Below are positions 19,863-28,440 of a stretch of DNA of 64,000 nucleotides, piece by piece. The stretch covers positions 1,052,501 to 1,116,500 of the forward strand of contig CP113928.1 in NCBI GenBank assembly GCA_029392055.1, read 5' to 3'. The translations under genes and the position numbers were made by a program. The stretch's first letter is position 1, and the number at the start of each line of letters is the position of its first letter. The notes beneath the pieces were generated by a model. It ran no database searches. It worked only from the letters and a program-made list of their open reading frames with translations, and was not told where the DNA came from. This DNA is from Leuconostocaceae bacterium ESL0723 (GTDB taxonomy: Bacteria; Bacillota; Bacilli; Lactobacillales; Lactobacillaceae).

Positions 19863-20798
19863 ATGCAAACCGTAATCAAATTGTCGCCAAATCAGCTGGC
19901 TAAACTAGTGACCCACTACCAACCTTGGCAGTCTGGCAGTTCCCTTCCACCGGGCGCGCTGCTGCGGGCCCAATATCAGGGCGTCACCATTACCGCCTAC
20001 AAATCGGGCAAAGTTTTATTCCAAGGAAGCGGCAGCCAGCAGGTGGCCCAGCCCTGGCAACCGGGGGACGCTGACCAGCCAGCCGCCGGTACCCACAAAA
20101 AAAGCACCACCTCTGGCAGTTTGCCCGCCGGCTTTGCCAGCTGGTCAGTCTTGGGTTCCGATGAGGTCGGGGCGGGTGCCTACTTTGGTCCCCTAACCAC
20201 GGCGGCAGTCTTTGTTGCCCATCAGGATTTGGACTGGGTTCGCCAGCTAGGCATCATGGATTCCAAAGTGTTAAGCGATCAACAGATTCAAAAGATTGGG
20301 CCCCAAATTATTGCCCGCCTACCCCACCACGTGGTCAATTTAATGCCAACCAAGTACAATCAGCTGCAACAGCAGTACAACGTGGTCGCGCTCAAGGCGC
20401 TTTCCCACAACTTTGCCCTCAAACAAGTCCTGGCTAAAGTTAACCCAGCCGAAGTGCAAGGCATCCTAATTGATCAGTTCGCGGCCCCCACGACCTTTAA
20501 CCGGTATTTAAAGCAGGCAGGCCAGACCGGTATCAGCCAGCCCAAAGAATACTTCACCACCAAGGGTGAGCGGCACCATCTCAGCGTTGCAGCCGCTTCC
20601 ATCCTAGCCCGTCTGGTCGAACTCGATTCGATGAAAAAACTCAGTGAAGCCGCTGGTACCAAGCTGCCAATTGGCGCTGGTAAACACGTTGACGAAGTTG
20701 CGGCCCAACTGATTCGCCGTCAAGTTCCCCTCAAAGACTTTGCCAAACTCCACTTTGCCAATACCCAAAAAGCGGAAAAATTAGCCCAACGGCAATAA
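19863..20798 (+). CDS. rnhC: Ribonuclease HIII
   Basis: Cleaves RNA in RNA-DNA hybrids, removing R-loops and primers. It is 311 aa: N-terminal substrate-binding domain (TVIKLSPNQLAKLVTHY at the start, with ITAYKSGKVLFQG near 42-54), then an RNase H catalytic domain with GSDEVGAGAYFGP near residue 98 (Asp-Glu pair), DSKVLSD near 135, and DQFA near 203. No Shine-Dalgarno sequence precedes the ATG. The gene is alone, divergent from cvpA, and ends at a bidirectional terminator. Confidence 0.95.
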   Translation: MQTVIKLSPNQLAKLVTHYQPWQSGSSLPPGALLRAQYQGVTITAYKSGKVLFQGSGSQQVAQPWQPGDADQPAAGTHKKSTTSGSLPAGFASWSVLGSDEVGAGAYFGPLTTAAVFVAHQDLDWVRQLGIMDSKVLSDQQIQKIGPQIIARLPHHVVNLMPTKYNQLQQQYNVVALKALSHNFALKQVLAKVNPAEVQGILIDQFAAPTTFNRYLKQAGQTGISQPKEYFTTKGERHHLSVAAASILARLVELDSMKKLSEAAGTKLPIGAGKHVDEVAAQLIRRQVPLKDFAKLHFANTQKAEKLAQRQ

Positions 20799-20827
20799 AA
20801 AAGAACCCGTCTGGGTTCTTTTTTATT
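20796..20827. terminator. Bidirectional terminator after rnhC and the YtxH gene
   Basis: AAAAAAGAACCC-GTCT-GGGTTCTTTTTT: a perfect stem with A and T runs, placed between convergent stop codons. Confidence 0.9.
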
Positions 20828-21317
20828 TATCACTATCATCTTTGACGGCTGCTTTAGCAGTCTCATCAGCTTTTTTAGCTAGGTCCTGGCCATCAATCTT
20901 AATATCGTCAGCTGATAACTCAATGTTATCGTTAGCAACCTTATCACGGAGCTTGTTAACGTGCTTTTGGAAGGCTTGAACGACTGGCGCAGCCTTGTGC
21001 TGAACCTTATCAACGTAAGGAGCAGCCTGCTTAGAAAGGTCCTTTAGCTTGTCATTAGCGGCAGCCTTCCCCTGGCCCACTTGTTCTTGACCAGCAGCCC
21101 ACTTTTCCTTGGCCTGACTGGAGACTTCGTTAAACTTATCTTCGGTAGTCTGGGCGAACTCGTGGGCCTTCTTTTCAGTGGTTTCCTTGGCATCCTGTAC
21201 CTTTTGGTGCAGGGCCTTCTTTTGCTCAGGTGACAGGCTCTTATAGGCCAGGAAGGCACCTAATCCTGCCCCTAAACTGACTGCCAGACCAGCTAAAACT
21301 CCTTTTGACTTTGACAT
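20823..21317 (-). CDS. YtxH domain protein
   Basis: A 164-aa protein with an N-terminal membrane helix rich in Gly and Ala (GVLAGLAVSLGAGLGAFLAYKSLSP) followed by a long, charged, helical coiled-coil stretch with many Lys, Glu and Ala. This is typical of YtxH-type general stress proteins, which are membrane-anchored with a cytoplasmic or extracytoplasmic coil. It follows the DUF948 gene by 11 bases, the usual pairing. The exact function is not known. Confidence 0.85.
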   Translation of the reverse strand: MSKSKGVLAGLAVSLGAGLGAFLAYKSLSPEQKKALHQKVQDAKETTEKKAHEFAQTTEDKFNEVSSQAKEKWAAGQEQVGQGKAAANDKLKDLSKQAAPYVDKVQHKAAPVVQAFQKHVNKLRDKVANDNIELSADDIKIDGQDLAKKADETAKAAVKDDSDK

Positions 21318-21328
21318 AAACTCTCCCC

Positions 21329-21724
21329 TTACTTGGTTGCTTTATTCTTGCTCTTCTTATCGTTCTTCTTGAACTTACCGCTAACCTTGGCGGCTGCCAA
21401 ACTGGCACCGGCCTTGGTCAAAGAACCCAAACCAGCAAACTTACTGGTGGTACGGTGCAAGCTACTGTTAATGTCTGAAACGGTTTCAGAAAGTTCAGCG
21501 ACCGTATCCACCGTCACATTCAAAGTTTCTAGCTTACCATTCACGTCATTTAACAAAACGTTGGCATTACCAAGAATTTCATTACCAGAGCGGGCAATCG
21601 TATCAACGTCCATCGTCAACACACTCAAGGTCCGGGTTAACCGGAGCAGGAAAATGCCGATAAACAAAACCAAAAGCAAAAAGGCAATGGCAAAAATCAG
21701 TAGTGCAATTTCTCCAACAGTCAT
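21329..21724 (-). CDS. DUF948 family protein
   Basis: 131 aa with an N-terminal transmembrane helix (LLIFAIAFLLLVLFIGIFLLRL, about residues 5-26), then a heptad-like region (TMDVDTIARSGNEILGNANVLL), and a Lys-rich tail ending KKSKNKATK. The pattern fits DUF948, a membrane-anchored coiled-coil family paired with YtxH. ATG 21724 was chosen because GGAGG is five bases upstream; an earlier in-frame ATG overlaps that site. Confidence 0.85.
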   Translation of the reverse strand: MTVGEIALLIFAIAFLLLVLFIGIFLLRLTRTLSVLTMDVDTIARSGNEILGNANVLLNDVNGKLETLNVTVDTVAELSETVSDINSSLHRTTSKFAGLGSLTKAGASLAAAKVSGKFKKNDKKSKNKATK

Positions 21725-21830
21725 AACTTCCTCCAACATGAATTAAATTCTAAATTCCTAAAAAAGCTAGCGTGCTAATTATAACAGAAATGTTACAGAA
21801 ACCAAAAACAGGCCGGCAAAATGGCCAAAT

Positions 21831-21853
21831 AAAAAACACCTTGCGGTGTTTTT
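21831..21853 (-). terminator. Terminator of rny
   Basis: Stem AAAACACC-GCAA-GGTGTTTT followed by TT on the minus strand, overlapping the rny stop. Confidence 0.85.
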
Positions 21854-23435
21854 AATGGGCGTAATCAACTGCCCGCGTTTCTCGAACAACCGTCACCTTC
21901 ACATGACCAGGATACTCCAGCTTCTCCTCGACCTCAGACTTAATGTCATGGGCCAAGACGGTTGCTTGAATATCAGTCACCTGCTTAGGCTCCACAATCA
22001 CGCGGACCTCCCGACCAGCCTGGATAGCAAAGGCATTGCGGACGCCTTGGTAGTTGTCGGCAATCTGCTCCAGATCTTTGAGTCGCTGGACATAATTCTC
22101 CAAAGACTCACTGCGGGCCCCGGGACGGGCGGCGCTGATTGCATCAGCCGCCCCAATGAGGTCAGCAATCGGGCTGCTAGCCGCTACGTCGCCGTGATGG
22201 GCGGCAATGGCGTTAACAATGACTGGCTTTTCGTTAAACTTTTCAGCCAAACGGACCCCTAACTCAACGTGGGATCCCTCGACTTCGGCATCAACTGCCT
22301 TTCCAATATCGTGGATTAAACCAGCGCGCTTCGCAAGCGCGACATCCAATTTCAATTCTGCTGCCATAGCACCAGCTAATTTCGCAACCTCAATTGAGTG
22401 CTGCAAAACGTTCTGTCCATAGGAAGTGCGGTAGTTCATCCGACCAATCATCTTGATTAAGTCTGGATGCATCCCACGCAAACCTAGCTCAAAGACGGCC
22501 TGTTCACCCTTTTCACGGACAACTTCGTCCATGTGACGGCGGGCCTTCTCAACCGCTTCTTCAATCCGGGCTGGATTAATGCGGCCATCGGCAATCAAAG
22601 CCTCCAAGGCGTCTTTAGCAATTTGACGACGAAGTGGGTCAAAACCACTCAAGACCACTGACTCTGGCGTATCATCGATAATTAAATCAATCCCGGTCAG
22701 GGCTTCAATAGTTCGGATATTGCGGCCTTCCCGGCCAATAATCCGCCCCTTCATGTCTTCACTAGGTAGGTCAACGACTGAAACCGTGACATCGCTGACC
22801 GAATCGGCGGCTGAACGCTGAATCGCTTGCACAACAATGTTACGAGCGCGGCGCTCAGCCTCGCTCTTAGCATCGGTTTCATACTCGCGAATGAGCTCGG
22901 CCCGTTCTTGGACTAAGTCATTCTTAGTCTCGGCCAGTACCTGTTGGTGGGCATCTTCGTGAGTCAAACGGGCAATTTCTTCTAGTTTCTGCTGTTGAGC
23001 GGTCAAAAGCTCATTGGCCCGTGACTGACGTTCAGCGGCATCATCTAAGCGCAACTGCACTTGATCTTCTTTTTGAATTAAAGAGGCATCGCGCTGATTA
23101 AGCGTGGCATCTTTCTTGTCCAAAGTGTCAACCCGGTCTTGCAGGCGGCGCTCCTGCTGCTGAACCTCGTGGTGCCGGTCGGCCAAAGATTGGTCCACCT
23201 CATCACGGTACTTCTGTGCCAAATCTTTGGCATCAAATTCAGCAGCCCGAATAATTCCCTTAGCTTCACTATTAGCTTGGTCAAAAATGTTATTGGCAAT
23301 TTGGTCGGCGTTTTGAATCTTACGGGTATCACGCCAGTGTTTTAAGGCGTAACCCCCAACCAAACCAATTGCTGCTGCGAAGAACGCTGAAATGATTGTA
23401 ACAAACCTTTCAGCTTTGTGATAAATATATTTCAC
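21852..23435 (-). CDS. rny: Ribonuclease Y
   Basis: Membrane-bound endoribonuclease that starts mRNA decay in many Firmicutes. It is 527 aa: transmembrane helix about residues 13-30, long coiled coil about 35-200, KH domain about 210-270 ([19 protein letters not shown]), and HD domain with the metal site HDIGK near 372 and HHGD near 415. The first residues ([11 protein letters not shown]) are longer than in some relatives. A terminator overlaps its stop; smpB lies 43 bases upstream. Confidence 0.96.
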   Translation of the reverse strand: MKYIYHKAERFVTIISAFFAAAIGLVGGYALKHWRDTRKIQNADQIANNIFDQANSEAKGIIRAAEFDAKDLAQKYRDEVDQSLADRHHEVQQQERRLQDRVDTLDKKDATLNQRDASLIQKEDQVQLRLDDAAERQSRANELLTAQQQKLEEIARLTHEDAHQQVLAETKNDLVQERAELIREYETDAKSEAERRARNIVVQAIQRSAADSVSDVTVSVVDLPSEDMKGRIIGREGRNIRTIEALTGIDLIIDDTPESVVLSGFDPLRRQIAKDALEALIADGRINPARIEEAVEKARRHMDEVVREKGEQAVFELGLRGMHPDLIKMIGRMNYRTSYGQNVLQHSIEVAKLAGAMAAELKLDVALAKRAGLIHDIGKAVDAEVEGSHVELGVRLAEKFNEKPVIVNAIAAHHGDVAASSPIADLIGAADAISAARPGARSESLENYVQRLKDLEQIADNYQGVRNAFAIQAGREVRVIVEPKQVTDIQATVLAHDIKSEVEEKLEYPGHVKVTVVRETRAVDYAH

Positions 23436-23478
23436 AAACTTAGTATATCGGTAATAAAAGACTGGGTCAATTACAAAA

Positions 23479-23946
23479 TTAATTTTTAAAGCGCCGATTT
23501 AATTCCCGTTCCTGGTCCCGTTTCTTAATGTCTTGGCGCTTATCGTACTTGCGCTTACCACGACCTATACCAATCAAGACCTTGGCATAGCCGCGCACCA
23601 GATAAACTTTTAAAGGTACAACCGTCACGCCGCTCTCACTGGCTGCCTTAGCCAGCAGCCGGATTTGGCGCTTGTGCAGTAATAAGCGGCGGGTACGGAG
23701 CGGGTCAACGTTAAAACGATTCCCATTATCATAGGGCGCAATATAAACATTGGTCAGCCAGGCCTGCCCGTCACGAATGGTCACAAAGCCATCCCCGATG
23801 GTAATCTGGCCTGCCCGAACGGACTTAATTTCAGTACCCGTCAAACTCATGCCCGCTTCAAAAGTTTCTGAAATGGCATAGTTGTAACGGGCCTTGCGGT
23901 TCTGAGCCAACAGGCGTTGACCCGGCGCTGATTTGGTCTTACTCAT
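23479..23946 (-). CDS. smpB: SsrA-binding protein SmpB
   Basis: Partner of tmRNA in trans-translation, which rescues stalled ribosomes. It is 155 aa with the OB-fold signatures [29 protein letters not shown] and the basic tail [23 protein letters not shown] that enters the mRNA channel. It follows rnr by 20 bases, a conserved pairing. The tmRNA gene, often next to smpB, is not present here: rny follows instead. Confidence 0.97.
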   Translation of the reverse strand: MSKTKSAPGQRLLAQNRKARYNYAISETFEAGMSLTGTEIKSVRAGQITIGDGFVTIRDGQAWLTNVYIAPYDNGNRFNVDPLRTRRLLLHKRQIRLLAKAASESGVTVVPLKVYLVRGYAKVLIGIGRGKRKYDKRQDIKKRDQERELNRRFKN

Positions 23947-23966
23947 TGACTTCCTACCTCAACTAC

Positions 23967-26294
23967 TTAGTGTCGCTTTCCTCGCGACTGGTGGCCATGA
24001 CCCTGCTTAGCACCGGATCGCTTAGGACCGTGCTGACCACCCTTATCTTGATTACGGTGGTCATTTTTCCGACCACGGCCACGCCGACCTTCCTTACCAA
24101 AGCGACCCTGGTCATGGGCCACCTTCAAAGTGGTTGTTGGCGCACTCTCTGGGTCAACTAAGATAAAGTCAACCTTACTTTCTTCCTTGTTGACCCGGAT
24201 AACCTTAATCCGCACCTTTTGACCAATCTGGAAAATCCGGTGGTGGGAACGACCAATCAGGGCCGCGTGGGCTTCATCATAGTCATAGTGGTCATCGGTC
24301 AGGTTTGAAATGTGCACCAGCCCTTCGACCGTATTTTCTAGGCTGACAAAGAGCCCAAACTTCATGGCCGCACTAACGACCCCATCAAATTCCTGATCGA
24401 CCTTGTCTTCCATGAACTCGGCCTTCTTCATGGCATCAACCATCCGTTCTGTATCAACGGCCCGGCGCTCCCGGGTACTGGTATCAATTCCAATCTGACC
24501 TAAGGTGCTAGCATACTTTTCCTGGGCACCAACCCCAGTCCCCTCTTTTTCATACCACTTAATCAAGCGGTGTACTGTCAAATCGGGATAACGCCGGATT
24601 GGTGAAGTAAAGTGGGTATAGTACTTCGCCCCCAGACCAAAGTGGCCGACTGGGTCGGGCGAGTACTTGGCCTGCTTCATGGCCCTAAGCATCATGGTTG
24701 AAATCATCTGCTCGGCCGGGTCATTTTCCACCTGAGTCATCAGGCGCTGTAACATCATCGGTGTCACTTCGGCCGGATCACCCTTGACTGGGTGGCCCAA
24801 GGCCTTGGTAAATTCAAAGAAGTTCTTGGCCCGTTCTTCATCCGGCGTTTCGTGAATCCGGTATAGGAATGGCACCCGCAGCTTATCAAAGTGTTCAGCA
24901 ATCGTTTCGTTGGCAGCTAACATGAAGGACTCAATCATTCGCTCCGAGGTGCCGCGTTCCCGCAGAACCACGTCCACGGCTCGGCCCTTGGGATCCACCA
25001 CAATTTGAGCCTCGGGCGCGTCAAATTCAATCGCACCACGGCGAATCCGCATGTCGTGCAAAATCTTATGCAATTCGGCCATGTCTTCAAACATCGGCAC
25101 TAGTTCACGGTACTGCTGCCGGGTCTTTTCATCGCCCTTAAGAATCTCGTTCACGGCCGTGTAAGTCATCCGAGCATGGGACCGAATGACTGATGAATGG
25201 ATATGGTGTTTAACCACCCGTCCCTTTTGGTCGATTTCCATGTCCACTGACATGGCTAAGCGTACGACATCCGGGTTCAGCGAGGCAATTCCGTTAGACA
25301 AGCGACGAGGTAACATTGGGATTACCCGGTCGGTCAGGTAAACCGAGGTACCCCGGTTATAAGCTTCCTTGTCAATGGCTGAGCCTTCCTTGACATAGTG
25401 GGACACATCAGCGATGTGAACGCCGAGGTGGTAGTGACCATTGTCCATTTTCCAGGCTACGACGGCATCATCGATATCCTTGGTGTCAGCCCCATCAATC
25501 GTCACTAAGGGCTGGTCAGTAATATCTTCACGACCGGCCCACTCTTTTGGCTGGACTTCGCTTGGAATCTGGTCAGCTTCTTCAAGGACTTCTTCAGGGA
25601 AGTGGTTAGGGACGTGCTTACTTTCGACAATCTGTAAGATGTCCATGCCGGGCTCATCCTTATAGCCTAGCACCTGTTTAACGGCAGTCGTGAGCTGCTT
25701 AGGATGAGTTAAGTCAGGATAGGTTTTAACGTCCGCGACCACTACCTGGCCGTCATGGAGTTCCTGTCCTTCATCTTGGACTAGGATTTCGTAGTTATTA
25801 ATTTTTTTGTCATTGGGACGGATTTGTCCCAGCATGCCCTTGGCCTGTGAGCCGAGGGTAAAAATGCCGACAACTTGGGTATTTGCCCGCTCTAAAATCT
25901 CAATAACCTGGCCTTCTGGACCGCGGTCAGGTGAGTTTGATGGCCGCAGGGTCTTGACCTTAACCTGGTCACCCTGCATGGCTTGTAGGGTGTTTTCGGG
26001 GTTAATGAAGTAGTCTGGTAAGTTTTCATCGTAACGGACAAAACCAAAACCGCGCTCATTGGCCTTAAATTCGCCAATCGCTTCGCCACTGTCAACGTGG
26101 TACTGGTACCCAGCTGCACCGTGATCATCAGCCTGGCCTTCCCGGACCAAGGCGTTTAAGGCGTTAACTACCTGACGGTACTCACTCCCCTCGCTCATGC
26201 GCAAGCCGTCGGCCAAACTCTGGGCAGTAAAATCCTGCTGCCGGTTGGCCTTTAAGAAGCCGGCCAGCTGTTCTTTTAATTGTTTCATTTCCAT
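23967..26294 (-). CDS. rnr: Ribonuclease R
   Basis: Processive 3'-5' exoribonuclease that degrades structured RNA and acts with trans-translation. It is 775 aa: an N-terminal helix-turn-helix region (FTAQSLADGLRMSEGSEYRQVV), two cold-shock domains, the RNB catalytic core with DTKDIDDAVVAW near residue 270 and DRVIPMLPRRLSNGIASL, an S1 domain near 620-700 (FDGVVSAAMKFGLFVSL), and a very basic Gly/His-rich tail (GRKNDHRNQDKGGQHG). SecG lies upstream and smpB downstream, the usual secG-rnr-smpB order. Confidence 0.97.
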   Translation of the reverse strand: MEMKQLKEQLAGFLKANRQQDFTAQSLADGLRMSEGSEYRQVVNALNALVREGQADDHGAAGYQYHVDSGEAIGEFKANERGFGFVRYDENLPDYFINPENTLQAMQGDQVKVKTLRPSNSPDRGPEGQVIEILERANTQVVGIFTLGSQAKGMLGQIRPNDKKINNYEILVQDEGQELHDGQVVVADVKTYPDLTHPKQLTTAVKQVLGYKDEPGMDILQIVESKHVPNHFPEEVLEEADQIPSEVQPKEWAGREDITDQPLVTIDGADTKDIDDAVVAWKMDNGHYHLGVHIADVSHYVKEGSAIDKEAYNRGTSVYLTDRVIPMLPRRLSNGIASLNPDVVRLAMSVDMEIDQKGRVVKHHIHSSVIRSHARMTYTAVNEILKGDEKTRQQYRELVPMFEDMAELHKILHDMRIRRGAIEFDAPEAQIVVDPKGRAVDVVLRERGTSERMIESFMLAANETIAEHFDKLRVPFLYRIHETPDEERAKNFFEFTKALGHPVKGDPAEVTPMMLQRLMTQVENDPAEQMISTMMLRAMKQAKYSPDPVGHFGLGAKYYTHFTSPIRRYPDLTVHRLIKWYEKEGTGVGAQEKYASTLGQIGIDTSTRERRAVDTERMVDAMKKAEFMEDKVDQEFDGVVSAAMKFGLFVSLENTVEGLVHISNLTDDHYDYDEAHAALIGRSHHRIFQIGQKVRIKVIRVNKEESKVDFILVDPESAPTTTLKVAHDQGRFGKEGRRGRGRKNDHRNQDKGGQHGPKRSGAKQGHGHQSRGKRH

Positions 26295-26314
26295 TTTTAA
26301 AGCTCCTAATTGAA

Positions 26315-26351
26315 AAAAGGTCAGTCTACGCTTAAGTAAACTGACCTTTTA
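26315..26351 (-). terminator. Terminator between secG and rnr
   Basis: Stem AAAAGGTCAGT/ACTGACCTTTT with a 14-base loop, then T's on the minus strand. It starts just after the secG stop, so rnr is probably expressed in part by read-through. Confidence 0.8.
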
Positions 26352-26353
26352 AA

Positions 26354-26590
26354 TTAATGGGCGGCAAGGTACATCAAGATAAAGGCAATGATGAACCAGA
26401 TAGCACCCAGCACTGAGGTTACGCGGCGCATAACCGCTTCGAATCCCCGTGACTTCCTTTCAGTAAATAAATCAGCAGCACCACCCGATAGGGCTGAAAG
26501 CGCATCTTGCTGTTTACTTGGCTGCATCATGACCGCGACGATTAAGAAGAAACCGACCACTAGCAGTGCAATTGTTAGGATATTCGTCAC
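26354..26590 (-). CDS. secG: Preprotein translocase subunit SecG
   Basis: Small membrane subunit of the SecYEG channel; 78 aa with two helices (ILTIALLVVGFFLIVAVMMQP and GAIWFIIAFILMYLAAH) joined by a loop containing GGAADLFTERKSRG. I chose the GTG at 26590 because GGAGG stands eight bases upstream; an upstream in-frame GTG at 26605 overlaps that site. The gene has its own consensus-like promoter. Confidence 0.93.
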   Translation of the reverse strand: MTNILTIALLVVGFFLIVAVMMQPSKQQDALSALSGGAADLFTERKSRGFEAVMRRVTSVLGAIWFIIAFILMYLAAH

Positions 26591-26623
26591 AACGACAACC
26601 TCCACTCAAATTCAATAAGCTAA

Positions 26624-26652
26624 ATTATAACAGAATCTAAATTAATTTCCAA
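26624..26652 (-). promoter_or_regulatory. Promoter of secG
   Basis: TTGGAA (26647-26652) and TATAAT (26624-26629), 17 bases apart, on the minus strand. The -35 element overlaps the last codons of the upstream TrmH-family gene. Confidence 0.7.
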
Positions 26653-27415
26653 GGGATAGGGCAAACATTAAAATTCCGGCCGCCACGGCGACGTTCAGAC
26701 TTTCAGCCTGGCCAGCCAGTGGAATATAAAGGTTAGCTGAAGTGATGTCTGCTAATTCGGCCGACATCCCCTGCCCTTCGTTACCCATAATCAGGGCAAA
26801 ATCAGCTGATGGTAGGATTTCGCGATAATCCTTAGCAGCGGGATTCAACTGGGTGCCATAAACTGGCAATCCATTATTTTCCAGGGCCTGCACCCATTCA
26901 GTTAAGTCGGCATTGAGGACTTCTAGGTGAAATTGGGAACCCTGCATGGCCCGCACCACTTTAGGTGCAAAGGCATCTGCCGTCCCCGGCCCAAGAACTA
27001 CGCCCTTAAAGCCAGCTGCATCCGCAGTCCGAATCAGGGTGCCGACATTACCGGGATCCTGGATACTATCCAAGAGCAGCCATTGCCCCTCAAAAACATA
27101 GCTAGGGTCAAAGGTCTTTTCTGGCAAGCTGATTTCGGCAAAAATCCCCTGAGGCGTGTTGGTGCCAGCAATGTGCTTAGCGACCTCGGGGCTAATTTCA
27201 AAGGCGGGAACACCGTGGGGCACGTCACTAAGATGGGCTTCCATCTGCTCGAGTGTAGCCATCACCGCATGGAACTTGGCCTGGGCATCAATGGCCGCTT
27301 CGACCAAGTGCCAGCCGTCTAACAAGTAGGTACGGTTAGCCTGCCGACCTTTGCGGGTGGCTAACTTAGCCCAGGTCTTCACCCGGGCGTTTTGATTGGA
27401 TAAAATTCGTTCCAT
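26642..27415 (-). CDS. TrmH (SpoU) family RNA 2'-O-methyltransferase
   Basis: SAM-dependent RNA ribose methylase with the deep trefoil knot; 257 aa. The N-terminal substrate domain opens SNQNARVKTWAKLATRKGR; the SPOUT domain has LLDSIQDPGNVGTLIRTADA near residues 113-132, IMGNEGQGMSAEL near 205, and IPLAGQAESLNVAVAAGIL near 230, the three SPOUT motifs. It matches the YsgA group that modifies 23S rRNA; the target nucleotide is not predictable from sequence. yidC lies upstream on the same strand. Confidence 0.93.
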   Translation of the reverse strand: MERILSNQNARVKTWAKLATRKGRQANRTYLLDGWHLVEAAIDAQAKFHAVMATLEQMEAHLSDVPHGVPAFEISPEVAKHIAGTNTPQGIFAEISLPEKTFDPSYVFEGQWLLLDSIQDPGNVGTLIRTADAAGFKGVVLGPGTADAFAPKVVRAMQGSQFHLEVLNADLTEWVQALENNGLPVYGTQLNPAAKDYREILPSADFALIMGNEGQGMSAELADITSANLYIPLAGQAESLNVAVAAGILMFALSLGN

Positions 27416-27458
27416 GAGTGGTGTCCTTAATGGTAGTGCCCTACCAGCTACTAATTAA

Positions 27459-28367
27459 TTATGACCGGTTCTGCTTGCCAGCGTTCCGGTTGCCCTTAGG
27501 CTTGGGGGTCACGTCGCGGGGACTCAGACTGCCAGGCTTAACCTCACTGTCACTATAAGCCCTACTCAGAATGTCATCGGCCCGGGCTTCAATACTAAAC
27601 TCGTCATCGACCTTCTTCTCCAAGGATGGATACTGGAAGTGAATGACAATAGTCTGAATTAGGGCAAAGATACTGGTGACAACGAAGTAAAGACCTACAG
27701 CTCCGTTGGCCCATAAAGTAAACATAAAGATAAAAATTGGGCTCATGAACATCACAATGCCACTGGTCTTCCTTTGTTCAGCTGGCATGCGCTGCATGGC
27801 AATCCAGGCCTGAATTAAGTAAATCACACCAGCAGCTACCGCAAAGACAACCTGGGGCTTTCCCAAGCCCAGTCCAAAGAAAGTCGCCGTTTGCAAGCCG
27901 TGAACGTGTTGAACAGCCACGTACAGACCAGAAAAGATTGGCAACTGAATCGCCATAGTCAAAAAGGAAATGCCGCCAGTCAGGCTGACATTGTTTTCCC
28001 GGTAGAGGGTCATGGTGGCCATGCTAGCCGCCTGCTGCTCAGCCTGGGTCTGGGCCGCCTTAGCCCGGGCCTGAATCTTATCAATTTCAGGCTTGAGCAT
28101 CCGCATCTTAAGCTGGCTAATCGTACCATTGCGCTGCTGGTTAACAAAGAGCGGCAGGATAATCAGCCGCATGATGGCGGTAATAATGATAATTCCCCAA
28201 CCAATGGCATTGGGACCACCAAGAGCATCGGCGATTGACAGCACTGCGTTTGCAATCGGGTGGCCAATCCACTCGTACAGACGGCCATGCACACTGTAAC
28301 CACCGGTTAGCAAAATAATATCCAAAATAACAAAAGCAAAGGTTAAGATACGCTTTAGCTGTTTCAT
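27459..28367 (-). CDS. yidC: Membrane protein insertase YidC/OxaA, no lipobox Cys
   Basis: Inserts and folds membrane proteins with or without Sec. It is 302 aa with five helices: IGWGIIIITAIMRLIILPL near 50, then a cytoplasmic hairpin (KMRMLKPEIDKIQARAKAAQ), ISFLTMAIQLPIFSGLY and the later helices, and a basic tail (RDVTPKPKGNRNAGKQNRS) that can bind ribosomes. Firmicute YidC proteins usually have a lipobox ending in Cys; here the place reads LLTGGYS with Gly, so lipid attachment is not expected. Followed by the TrmH-family gene. Confidence 0.93.
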   Translation of the reverse strand: MKQLKRILTFAFVILDIILLTGGYSVHGRLYEWIGHPIANAVLSIADALGGPNAIGWGIIIITAIMRLIILPLFVNQQRNGTISQLKMRMLKPEIDKIQARAKAAQTQAEQQAASMATMTLYRENNVSLTGGISFLTMAIQLPIFSGLYVAVQHVHGLQTATFFGLGLGKPQVVFAVAAGVIYLIQAWIAMQRMPAEQRKTSGIVMFMSPIFIFMFTLWANGAVGLYFVVTSIFALIQTIVIHFQYPSLEKKVDDEFSIEARADDILSRAYSDSEVKPGSLSPRDVTPKPKGNRNAGKQNRS

Positions 28368-28415
28368 GAAAGCTCCTAAAATTTTTTAAACGTTTGTAAA
28401 CCCGGTCAATTATAT

Positions 28416-28440
28416 CAAAAAAAGCGGATAGTCACCGCTT
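28416..28440 (-). terminator. Terminator of the two-component system
   Basis: AAGCGG-TGACTAT-CCGCTT then a run of T on the minus strand, directly after the sensor kinase stop. Confidence 0.85.

Noticed and set aside
23436-23478. tmRNA gene next to smpB
   Set aside because: The gap between rny and smpB is only 43 bases, and no tmRNA-like sequence was seen elsewhere in the window.
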